Assembly (NCBI RefSeq): GCF_012911025.1
Contig: NZ_WUEI01000050.1
Location: 1 to 32,197, forward strand
Length of the DNA: 32,197 nt
Direction: 5' to 3'
From: Azoarcus sp. TTM-91
GTDB taxonomy: Bacteria > Pseudomonadota > Gammaproteobacteria > Burkholderiales > Rhodocyclaceae
Both the position numbers and the translations under genes were made by a program. Below are positions 8,729-17,189 of the stretch, one piece after another. Each line of letters starts with the position of its first letter. The first letter of the stretch is position 1. The notes below the pieces were generated by a model. The model had not been told where the DNA came from. It ran no database searches and worked only from the letters and a program-made list of their open reading frames with translations.

Positions 8729-9619
8729 TCAGGGCTGTTCCTGCAGCCACGCCAGCAGGGCGGCGGCGGCCGGTTTGTGGCGGCCGGCGGCGCTGAGGCG
8801 CCCGTGGTACTGGCCGGCTTCCTGCTGCCAGGGGTGGATGGCGCACAGGCGGCCTTGCGCCACCAGCGGTTCCGCTGCCAGCGCCGGGGCGAGCAGGGCA
8901 CCGGCGCCGGCGAGCGCGGCCTCCATCGCCGAGATGGGGTCGTCTACCTCCAGCCCGCCGGGCGGCGTCAGGCCGGTGCCCAGCGCGCCGCGCAGCCAGC
9001 GTTCCCAATTCAGGCCGTGGGCATGGATCAGCGGCAGATCCCTCAGCCGGCCCGCGGCCAGCAGGACGCTGCAGCGTTCCGCCAGGGCGGGCGCAGCATA
9101 GGCGCCGATGCGCAGGGGCTGCAGCGGTACGCCATCGGCGCGGGGATTGGTTTCCGGGTGGATCATCAGGTCGGCCTCGGCCAGCGGCGCCGGTGCGACC
9201 TCCAGAACCAGCCGTGGATGCTGGCGGCGGAAGGTGGCCAGCCGCGGCAGCAGCCAGCGGCTGCCGAACAGCGGAGCCACCTCGATGCGCAGGCGTTCGC
9301 CCTCTGCCGTGCGCAGGGTGGTGGCCTGCTGCCGCAGTGCGGCCAGCTGCGCCGCGACCGCCGCGGCATGGCGGGCACCGGCGGCCGACAGGCTCACGCG
9401 CCGGCCGCGGCGTTCGAACAACGCGACTCCCAGCTTGGCCTCCAGCTGCCGTACCCGGTGGCTCACTGCCGACTGGCTCAGCGCCAGTTCGCCGGCGGCG
9501 GCGGCAAAGCCGCCCAGGCGGGCGGCGGCCTCGAAGGCAATCAGCTCCGGCAGCGGCAGGCGGTGCAGCAGAGGCCGCGTCGGGGCAGGAGCTGGGGAAG
9601 AAGCGGGATGGCGGCTCAT
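8729..9619 (-). CDS. LysR-family transcriptional regulator
   Basis: A 296-residue LysR-type regulator of the GcvA-like branch. The winged helix-turn-helix lies at about residues 22-80 (LIAFEAAARLGGFAAAAGEL, then SQSAVSHRVRQLEAKLG), followed by a linker helix and a two-lobed effector-binding domain (about 105-290). The start at 9619 has GGAG six bases upstream on its strand. It is transcribed divergently from a second LysR gene, with 103 bases between the start codons, an arrangement that usually means autoregulation or cross-regulation. No metabolic gene is directly adjacent except nhaA, which is convergent, so the target is unknown. Confidence 0.92.
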   Translation of the reverse strand: MSRHPASSPAPAPTRPLLHRLPLPELIAFEAAARLGGFAAAAGELALSQSAVSHRVRQLEAKLGVALFERRGRRVSLSAAGARHAAAVAAQLAALRQQATTLRTAEGERLRIEVAPLFGSRWLLPRLATFRRQHPRLVLEVAPAPLAEADLMIHPETNPRADGVPLQPLRIGAYAAPALAERCSVLLAAGRLRDLPLIHAHGLNWERWLRGALGTGLTPPGGLEVDDPISAMEAALAGAGALLAPALAAEPLVAQGRLCAIHPWQQEAGQYHGRLSAAGRHKPAAAALLAWLQEQP

Positions 9620-9645
9620 GATGGCTCCGTGGGTCCAAGGGGATT

Positions 9646-9660
9646 ATCGGCCGCGGCGAT
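9646..9660. promoter_or_regulatory. Candidate LysR box between the divergent LysR genes
   Basis: The sequence ATCG-N7-CGAT has the dyad form and T-N11-A spacing (T9647, A9659) of LysR-type binding sites and sits in the 103-bp gap between two divergent LysR genes. The arms are only 4 bp, so chance occurrence is possible. Confidence 0.3.
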
Positions 9661-9722
9661 TGCGGCGTCAGGGCCTGCGCTGCGGTTGTCCTTGCTGTCA
9701 TGATGGCGGCCGGAGGAAACCC

Positions 9723-10607
9723 ATGGACGCCCGCCTGCCCGAACCGCTGCCGCCTCTGCATGCCCTGCTCGCTTTCGAGGCGCTGGGCCGCTTGCGCTCG
9801 GTCGCCGCTGCCATCCACGAGCTGCGTGTCAGCCGCGCCGCCCTGAGCCGTTCGATCGTGCTGCTGGAGCACAGGGTGAAGCTGCGGCTGGTCCTGCGCT
9901 ATTCGCCCGCGGTGGCATTGAGTACCGCCGGCGAAGCCTATTTCCGCGCGGTGCAACGCTTCGCGCTCGGACTGGCGGACGAGCTGCAGGCGTTGTCGCC
10001 CTCGGCGGTCGCCGAACTGCGGGTGGCCGCCACTCCTGGTTTCGCCCGCTTGTGGCTGGCACCCCGCCTGGCCGGGCTCGCCCACCGGCTGCCGTGGCTG
10101 CGCCTGCGGCTGTCGGTGTCGGAGAACCTGGCGGACCTGGCAGGCGGGGAGGCGGAACTGGCGATCCGTTACTGCGAGGCGGTCGACCCGCCTTTCGAAG
10201 CGCTGCCGTTGTGGCGCGACGAGGCGATTGCCCTTGCCTGCCCGACGCTGGCCTCCACCGCCCGCTTGCTGTCACCCGCCGCCTTGGTACGGGAACTGCC
10301 GCTGGTCGCGCATCCCTCCTTTCCCTGGCGCGATTTCGCGCCGGAGGCGGAAGAGCGCCCCCTCCTGATCTGTCACGACCTAGTCTTCGTGCTAGAGGCG
10401 GCGGCCCGCGGCGATGGCATCGCCCTGGTGCCGGGCCGTCTCGCCGCGGATTTTGCCCGTGCTCACGATCTGGTGCAGGCACACGAGCGCCGCTTGCCGG
10501 CGCGCCGCTACCAATTGGTGGCGCCCGTTGGCGCCCTGCAACGGCCGGCGGCCCGCGCCTTCTCCGATTGGTTGCTGGAGGAGGTGGCCGGTAGCGTGGC
10601 GGAGTGA
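9723..10607 (+). CDS. LysR-family transcriptional regulator
   Basis: A 294-residue LysR-type regulator. The N-terminal DNA-binding region (LHALLAFEALGRLRSVAAAI, then VSRAALSRSIVLLEHRV) occupies about residues 12-65 and is followed by the effector domain (about 95-285). ATG 9723 follows a strong GGAGG at 9712-9716 with a six-base spacer. The recognition helix is less typical than in its divergent neighbour (SRAALSRSI rather than SQSAVSHRV), so the two are unlikely to share all targets. The next genes on the strand (cupin, CmcJ/NvfI) start after a 328-base gap and may or may not be its targets. Confidence 0.88.
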   Translation: MDARLPEPLPPLHALLAFEALGRLRSVAAAIHELRVSRAALSRSIVLLEHRVKLRLVLRYSPAVALSTAGEAYFRAVQRFALGLADELQALSPSAVAELRVAATPGFARLWLAPRLAGLAHRLPWLRLRLSVSENLADLAGGEAELAIRYCEAVDPPFEALPLWRDEAIALACPTLASTARLLSPAALVRELPLVAHPSFPWRDFAPEAEERPLLICHDLVFVLEAAARGDGIALVPGRLAADFARAHDLVQAHERRLPARRYQLVAPVGALQRPAARAFSDWLLEEVAGSVAE

Positions 10608-10700
10608 GCCGGGCGGCCGCGTGCATTGCCGCGTCGGTCGTGGGTTGCCGGGGAGCTTGCCCATGCCCGGTTCTTCGGTTCATCGAATCTGCTTTTCCGG

Positions 10701-10731
10701 AAAAAAGAAGGGCTCCCGTCGGGGAGCCCTT
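10701..10731 (-). terminator. Intrinsic terminator, minus-strand orientation
   Basis: A perfect 10-bp stem (AAGGGCTCCC at 10708-10717, GGGAGCCCTT at 10722-10731) closes a GTCG loop. On the minus strand it is followed by CTTTTTT (complement of 10701-10707), the pattern of an intrinsic terminator. On the plus strand the following bases (GCAAGACGG) are not T-rich, so it would be a poor stop for the LysR gene to its left. Confidence 0.7.
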
Positions 10732-10826
10732 GCAAGACGGCGGGCGTCGCGGATGGGAGAGGAAGGGCGCCACACCACCAGGCCGCGAATAAGGCGGCAG
10801 GGCAGAGTCTGAACCGTCACGCCCGA

Positions 10827-10875
10827 GTGCTGGCGAAGCGCGCTTGACGGCTGATACGCGAGAATTCGCCAGCAC
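10827..10875. repeat. 11-bp perfect inverted repeat upstream of the cupin gene
   Basis: GTGCTGGCGAA (10827-10837) and TTCGCCAGCAC (10865-10875) are exact reverse complements separated by 27 bases, with a further CGCG/CGCG pair possible inside. It ends 60 bases before the cupin ATG. It could be an operator with two half-sites or an RNA stem-loop on either strand. Confidence 0.6.
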
Positions 10876-10935
10876 GGCGGCGGGACGACGGAATAGTGCA
10901 GATGACGGCCGCCTTCATCGGCCGGGAGTTCGCCG

Positions 10936-11430
10936 ATGACTGTCGTCCTGCCGCTGCTCGACCTGACCGCCCTGCCGGTGGAAATCCGCGCAGACGGTGC
11001 GGTGCGCCTGGTGCGCGCCGGCCGCGCGGCTGGGCTGGAACACCTGGGCTGCATGCTTACCGAGCTTGCTCCCGGCCATGCCGCCTGGCCGCGCCACGCC
11101 CACCGCAACAACGATGAACTGGTCTACGTGCTCGCTGGCCGCGGTGAGGCGGAGTACGGCGAGCGCGGCGAACGCCGTGTCTCCATCGCTGCTGGCGATC
11201 TGCTGTGCTTCCCCGCCAGCGCGGCGGCTGGCGCCCACCGCCTGGTCAATACCGGTGCAGAAGTCCTGCGCTACCTGGCGGTCAGCTCCATGCTGGCGCC
11301 GGACGTCGTCGAGTATCCGGATGGTGGCAAGCTCGGCCTCTACCTGGGTGCGGCGCCCGGCGGTTCAGCCGAAAGGCGGCAGGAAACGCTGTACTTCCGC
11401 CGGCGCGATGCGGTGGCATACGAGGACTGA
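10936..11430 (+). CDS. Cupin-domain protein
   Basis: A 164-residue single-cupin protein. Both cupin motifs are complete: motif 1 has His54-x-His56-x4-Glu61 followed by a glycine seven residues on, and motif 2 has GDLLCFP then His101-x3-Asn105. These residues normally bind one divalent metal (Fe, Mn, Ni or Zn). The C-terminal extension (VEYPDGGKLGLYLG and beyond) is shared with a widespread group of uncharacterised cupins. ATG 10936 follows GGGAG. The CmcJ/NvfI-like gene begins 20 bases after the stop, so the two form a likely operon. Reaction and ligand are not known; a role as sugar or small-acid binding or isomerising protein would be a guess. Confidence 0.85.
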   Translation: MTVVLPLLDLTALPVEIRADGAVRLVRAGRAAGLEHLGCMLTELAPGHAAWPRHAHRNNDELVYVLAGRGEAEYGERGERRVSIAAGDLLCFPASAAAGAHRLVNTGAEVLRYLAVSSMLAPDVVEYPDGGKLGLYLGAAPGGSAERRQETLYFRRRDAVAYED

Positions 11431-11450
11431 GGGCGCCTCGCTGGCTCGCC

Positions 11451-12311
11451 ATGCATCCCGTTTCCTCCGCCGCCGTTCTACAGGCAAGGGCCGCAGCCGA
11501 GCCGGTGCGCGCGGCGCTGGGTTTCCTGCAGCCGACCGAGCTGCGTCCCTATCACTACCTCCACCACCCGCCGGGCGGCCTGCCGTGGCGCAACTTCGCC
11601 TGGGAGCGGCGGCTGTGCGACCTCCGCGACGCGCGCCGGTTGCAGCCCGGCCCGTCGATAGAAGTGGAGGGCTTCGAACTGGTTCGCGGTTGCAGCCCGC
11701 CGCCGGATTGCCGGGACGCCGTCGCCCTGCTGCTCGACTACTACCCCGCTTGCGAGGGCTTGCTGCGCCGCCGCCTGGGCGCACGCCGCGCCATCGTCTT
11801 CGAACATCGGCTGTGGCAGTGTGGGCCGGCGTGCGGTCTGACTGCTGCAGACGGCGGGGAGGTGACGCTGGCCGCTCTGGCCCGGTGCGACTGCAGCGAG
11901 GCCTCCGGCCGCCGCCGCCTGCACTTGGTGCTGCCGCAGGAGGCGGCTTCATTGGCGCTTCGTCGCCACGCCATCGTCAAGCTCTGGCGCCCGCTGGGCG
12001 GGCAGGTGCTGGACGCCTCGCTGGCATTGTGCGACGCCGGCAGCCTGCAGAGGGACGCACTGGTGAGTTGCGATATCTACTCTCCGCGGCGTACCGAGCA
12101 GATCTTCCTGCTTACCTGGAGCGCCGGGCAGCGCTGGTTCCACTACCCGGAGATGCAGCCGGACGAAGCGCTGATCTTCAAGTGCTTCGATTCCGCCATC
12201 GATGGCCGGGCCCGCTTCACCCCGCATGCGGTTTTCGACCACCCCCGGGCTGCGGCCGATGTGCCGCCTTGCCTCGGGCTGGAGGTGAGCTGCCTGCTGC
12301 TGTTCGACTGA
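11451..12311 (+). CDS. CmcJ/NvfI-family protein with degenerate metal site
   Basis: A 286-residue protein of the CmcJ/NvfI (AsaB-like) family, Fe(II)/2-oxoglutarate oxygenase relatives often found in natural product pathways. The family C-terminal signature is clear: KLWRPL (177-182), LALCDA, RWFHYPEMQPDEALIFKCFD (228-247) and DGRARFTPHAVFD. In members I recall, the iron site is H-x-D in a 'VHxDYT' strand plus a later His in 'HRWYYFP'. Here the first aligns with Arg145-Cys-Asp147 and the second with Gln228, leaving only the Asp. Unless my alignment is wrong, it may not hold iron in the usual way. It follows the cupin gene by 20 bases. Several extra cysteines (101, 124, 128, 146, 148) are notable. 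Confidence 0.72.
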   Translation: MHPVSSAAVLQARAAAEPVRAALGFLQPTELRPYHYLHHPPGGLPWRNFAWERRLCDLRDARRLQPGPSIEVEGFELVRGCSPPPDCRDAVALLLDYYPACEGLLRRRLGARRAIVFEHRLWQCGPACGLTAADGGEVTLAALARCDCSEASGRRRLHLVLPQEAASLALRRHAIVKLWRPLGGQVLDASLALCDAGSLQRDALVSCDIYSPRRTEQIFLLTWSAGQRWFHYPEMQPDEALIFKCFDSAIDGRARFTPHAVFDHPRAAADVPPCLGLEVSCLLLFD

Positions 12312-12333
12312 GGCGACCGGCGAAGGCTGGTGC

Positions 12334-12369
12334 GGCACCGCCACAGTGCAAGGCGCACCGAAAACGGGC
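12334..12369 (+). promoter_or_regulatory. Tandem NtrC-like enhancer sites
   Basis: Site 1 (12335-12349) is GCAC-N7-GTGC, the core and spacing of NtrC sites. Site 2 (12355-12369) is GCAC-N7-GGGC, one mismatch. Their centres (12342 and 12362) are 20 bp apart, about two helical turns, so dimers would bind the same DNA face. They lie about 110-130 bp before the predicted sigma-54 start, the usual enhancer distance. Confidence 0.5.
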
Positions 12370-12443
12370 GTGGGGTTGCTTCCCCCGCCGGTGCGCTGAC
12401 CAATGTTGTAATAAAAACAATGGCTTGAGTCGGAGTTTTCGGC

Positions 12444-12459
12444 TGGCACGGTAATCGCT
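12444..12459 (+). promoter_or_regulatory. Sigma-54 (RpoN) promoter of the allophanate hydrolase operon
   Basis: TGGCACG-GTAA-TCGCT matches the consensus TGGCACG-N4-TTGCW at every fixed position except one (C for the second T). The invariant GG at -24 (12445-12446) and GC at -12 (12457-12458) have exact 12-base spacing. Transcription would start near 12470, 26 bases before the ATG. With the upstream NtrC-like sites this indicates nitrogen control. Confidence 0.72.
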
Positions 12460-12460
12460 T

Positions 12461-12488
12461 TTCTTGAATGCGATCTTGTATTCAAGAA
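12461..12488 (+). promoter_or_regulatory. Candidate GntR operator at the transcription start
   Basis: A perfect 9-bp inverted repeat (TTCTTGAAT 12461-12469, ATTCAAGAA 12480-12488) spans the predicted start site. Nested in its right half is CTTGTATTCAAG (12475-12486), one base from the palindrome CTTGTATACAAG, a form resembling sites of FadR-type GntR regulators. A protein bound here would block initiation and cover the ribosome-binding site AAGAAGG (12484-12490). The GntR gene that closes this operon is the obvious candidate. Confidence 0.5.
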
Positions 12489-12495
12489 GGTGCAC

Positions 12496-14334
<1,839 letters not shown>

Positions 14335-14426
14335 GGCTGCCCACCAGAACAAGCAAAACCATCTATGCACTCCCAAGCCCTTTTTCACTCCCCCCGCCCG
14401 ACAACGTCCGAATGGAGAACCGCCGC

Positions 14427-16040
14427 ATGAAATCCCTCAGAAACCTGCTGCTCCCGCTGGCCGCGGCCCTTGGCACCACGCTGCTGGCCACCGCCCCGGC
14501 CCTGGTCCATGCCCAGGACAAGCGCATGGAAACCCTGGTCGTCGCCAACGAATTCGGACCCAACATGCTGGACGTGCAGGGCGTGGGCGCCAACCGCCCG
14601 GCCTACGGCGTGTCCTGGATCGTGTATGACCGCCTGATGAGCTACGGCCGCAAGCAGCTGGCCGACGGCAGCTACAGCTACGACTTCACCAAGCTGGAGC
14701 CGGAGCTGGCCGAGTCCTGGGAGGTTGCGCCGGACGGCATGAGCGTGGTCTTCCACCTGCGCAAGGGCGCCACCTTCCACGACGGCAGCCCGGTGACCGC
14801 CGAGGACGTGAAGTGGTCCTTCGAGCGCGCGCTGGCCATGGGCGGCTTTCCCACCTTCCAGATGAAGGCCGGTTCGGTCGAGAAGCCGGAGCAGTTCGAG
14901 GTGGTGGATGCCCAGACCTTCCGCCTGAAGTTCCTGCGCAAGGACAAGATGACCCTGCCCGACCTCGCGGTGCCGGTGGCCTCCATCTACAACTCCAGGC
15001 TGGCCAAGCAGCACGCCACCGCCGACGACCCGTGGGCGGCCAACTGGCTGAAGACCAACGCGGCCGGCGGCGGCGCCTACAAGGTGGCGTCGTGGAAGCC
15101 GGGCCAGGAGATCGTGTATGACCGCTTCGACGCCTGGAAGAACGGCCCGCTGCCCAAGCTCAAGCGCGTGATCCAGCGCGACGTGCCCTCCGCCGGCAAC
15201 CGCCGCGCGCTGCTGGCCCGTGGCGACATCGACATCACCTTCGAGCTGCCGCCCAAGGACTTCAACGAGATGGCGCAGGAGAAGGGCAATGTTAAGGTGG
15301 AGAGCACGCCCATCGAGAACTCGATGTGGTACCTCGGCATGAACAACGCCAAGCCGCCCTTCGACAACCTCAAGGTGCGCCAGGCGGTGGCCTCGGTGGT
15401 GCCCTACGACAAGATCATGCAGAACGCCTTCTACGGCCGCGGCGTGCCGCTGTTCGGCGGCAGCGGCGTCAAGGATGGCAGCTGGATGCAGCCCACCGCG
15501 TTCAAGACCGACCTCGCCAAGGCCAAGCAGCTGATGAAGGAAGCCGGTTACGAGAACGGCTTCGAAACCACCATCTCCTTCGACCTCGGCACCGCCACCG
15601 TGTCCGAGCCGGCGGTGATCCTGATCCAGGAAGCGCTGGCGCAGATCGGCATCAAGGCCGGCATCGAGAAGGTGCCCGGCTCCAACTGGCGCGCCGCCAT
15701 CACCAAGAAAGACATGCCGATGATCTTCAACCGCTTCGGCGGCTGGCTGAACTATCCGGAGTACTTCTTCTTCTGGGCGTACCACGGCCAGAACGCGGTG
15801 TTCAACACCATGAGCTACCAGAACGAGAAGCTGGACAAGCTGGTGGAAGCGGCCCGCTTCGAAACCGACGCCAAGAAGTACGACCAGGAGGTGAAGGGCT
15901 TCATCGACATCGCCTACACCGAGGTGCCGCGCGTGCCCATCGTGCAGCCCATGATGGACGTGGCCATGCAGAAGAACGTGCAGGGCTACACCTACTGGTT
16001 CCACCTGCAGCCGGACTACCGCCAGATCTACAAGCAGTAA
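14427..16040 (+). CDS. ABC transporter substrate-binding protein, family 5 (DppA/OppA type)
   Basis: Periplasmic ligand receptor of the importer encoded downstream. The 537 residues start with a signal peptide ([16 protein letters not shown], cleavage near ALVHAQ) followed by the SBP_bac_5 fold, including the family stretch LAESWEVAPDGMSVVFHLRKGATFHDG (given here as LAESWEVAPDG then VFHLRKG) and VTAEDVKWSFERAL. No lipobox, so it is soluble. ATG 14427 follows GGAGAA with a seven-base spacer; an ATG at 14412 is in frame but lacks a site. It starts 92 bases after atzF and is followed by a strong hairpin (16050-16076). Family 5 proteins bind peptides, nickel, opines, sugars and other ligands, so substrate cannot be named; context suggests a nitrogen-rich ureido or carbamoyl compound. 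Confidence 0.9.
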   Translation: MKSLRNLLLPLAAALGTTLLATAPALVHAQDKRMETLVVANEFGPNMLDVQGVGANRPAYGVSWIVYDRLMSYGRKQLADGSYSYDFTKLEPELAESWEVAPDGMSVVFHLRKGATFHDGSPVTAEDVKWSFERALAMGGFPTFQMKAGSVEKPEQFEVVDAQTFRLKFLRKDKMTLPDLAVPVASIYNSRLAKQHATADDPWAANWLKTNAAGGGAYKVASWKPGQEIVYDRFDAWKNGPLPKLKRVIQRDVPSAGNRRALLARGDIDITFELPPKDFNEMAQEKGNVKVESTPIENSMWYLGMNNAKPPFDNLKVRQAVASVVPYDKIMQNAFYGRGVPLFGGSGVKDGSWMQPTAFKTDLAKAKQLMKEAGYENGFETTISFDLGTATVSEPAVILIQEALAQIGIKAGIEKVPGSNWRAAITKKDMPMIFNRFGGWLNYPEYFFFWAYHGQNAVFNTMSYQNEKLDKLVEAARFETDAKKYDQEVKGFIDIAYTEVPRVPIVQPMMDVAMQKNVQGYTYWFHLQPDYRQIYKQ

Positions 16041-16049
16041 GCCGTACTG

Positions 16050-16076
16050 GCCGGCCCGGCACCTGACCGGGCCGGC
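16050..16076 (+). other. Intercistronic hairpin after the binding-protein gene
   Basis: A perfect 10-bp GC stem (GCCGGCCCGG 16050-16059, CCGGGCCGGC 16067-16076) with a 7-base loop lies 10 bases after the binding-protein stop. There is no T-run, so complete termination is unlikely. Such hairpins commonly protect the upstream message or lower expression of membrane subunits relative to the binding protein. Confidence 0.65.
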
Positions 16077-16174
16077 AGCACCAGACGGCAGACGGCGGCA
16101 GCCACAGTTCCGCCGCCCGCCAACGCCGCCCCGCCGCCACCCGCGGCGGCGGCGCGCAACCGGAGTCAGCAGCC

Positions 16175-17188
16175 ATGATCCAGGCCATTCTCAAACGTTT
16201 GCTCGGTGCCGTGCCCGCCATCATCGGCGTGGTCATCGTCACCTTCGTCCTCACCCGCGCCCTGCCGGGCGACCCGGCGGCCTACTTCGCCGGCCCGGCC
16301 GGCTCCACCGAGGCCATAGAGGAAATCCGGGTGAAGCTGGGCCTCGACCGCAGCCTGCCGGAACAGTTCGTTTCCTATGTGGGCGACCTCGTCCGTGGCG
16401 ACTGGGGCAACTCCCTCACCACCGGCCAGCCGGTGCTGGCCGAGATCGCCGACCGCTTGCCGGCCTCGCTGGAACTCACGCTGGTCGGCCTGCTGCTGGC
16501 GGTGGTGGTGGCGATTCCGCTGGGCGTGCTGGCCGCCACCCGGCCGGGCTCGTGGATAGACCATCTCTGCCGGGGCATCACCACCGCCGGGGTGTCGCTG
16601 CCCACCTTCTTCACCGGCCTGCTGCTGGCCTATGTCTTCTACTTCCTGCTCGGCTGGGCGCCCTCGCCGCTGGGCCGGCTGGACCCCTACACCACCGCGC
16701 CGGACTTCGTCACCGGCTTCTACCTGATAGACAGCCTGATTGCCGGCGAGCTGGATACCTTCGTCTCCGCTGCCAAGCAGCTCATCCTGCCGGCCATCAC
16801 CCTGGCGCTGTTCGTGCTGGCACCGCTGGCGCGGATGACGCGCGCCTCCATGCTGGGCGTGCTGTCGGCCGACTTCATCCGCACCGCCCGCGCCTCCGGC
16901 CTGCGGCCCACCACCGTGCTGTTCACCTACGCCTTCCGCAACGCACTGCTGCCGGTGCTGACCACGCTGGGCATGGTGTTCTCCTTCCTGCTCGGCTCCA
17001 ACGTGCTGGTGGAGAAGGTGTTCGCCTGGCCGGGCATAGGCTCCTTCGCCATCGAGGCGCTGGTGGCGTCCGACTACGCGCCGGTGCAGGGCTTCGTGCT
17101 CGCCATGGCGCTGCTCTACGTATTGCTCAACCTGCTGATCGACGTGGCCTACGGCCTGGTCGATCCGCGTGCCCGCCTGGAGGCCTGA
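16175..17188 (+). CDS. ABC transporter permease (DppB type)
   Basis: First membrane subunit of the importer, 337 residues. The N-terminal helix (LLGAVPAIIGVVIVTFVLTR) and the following 'LPGDPAAYFAGP' are characteristic of DppB/OppB permeases, and the conserved cytoplasmic EAA-like loop is seen at about residues 230-262 (FIRTARASGLRP, then TYAFRNALLPV). About six membrane segments. ATG 16175 follows CGGAGTC. The stop is followed immediately by the ATG of the partner permease, so translation is coupled. An ordinary family length with no missing region. Confidence 0.92.
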   Translation: MIQAILKRLLGAVPAIIGVVIVTFVLTRALPGDPAAYFAGPAGSTEAIEEIRVKLGLDRSLPEQFVSYVGDLVRGDWGNSLTTGQPVLAEIADRLPASLELTLVGLLLAVVVAIPLGVLAATRPGSWIDHLCRGITTAGVSLPTFFTGLLLAYVFYFLLGWAPSPLGRLDPYTTAPDFVTGFYLIDSLIAGELDTFVSAAKQLILPAITLALFVLAPLARMTRASMLGVLSADFIRTARASGLRPTTVLFTYAFRNALLPVLTTLGMVFSFLLGSNVLVEKVFAWPGIGSFAIEALVASDYAPVQGFVLAMALLYVLLNLLIDVAYGLVDPRARLEA

Positions 17189-17189
17189 G

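Larger units (their letters stand above)
10608..10935. other. Structured non-coding region before the cupin gene
   Basis: These 328 bases contain no supported protein gene. They hold the 12-bp palindrome TTTTCCGGAAAA (10693-10704), a terminator that points to the minus strand (10701-10731) and an 11-bp inverted repeat (10827-10875). A TTGACG at 10844-10849 lacks a -10 at the right distance. No minus-strand gene exists between the cupin start and the terminator, so a short untranslated minus-strand transcript is possible. Confidence 0.5.

Noticed and set aside
10844..10849. TTGACG as a -35 for the cupin gene.
   Set aside because: No -10-like hexamer lies 16-18 bases downstream.
12490..12495. 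GTG start for the allophanate hydrolase two codons before the ATG.
   Set aside because: The GTG overlaps the AAGAAGG ribosome-binding site that suits ATG 12496.
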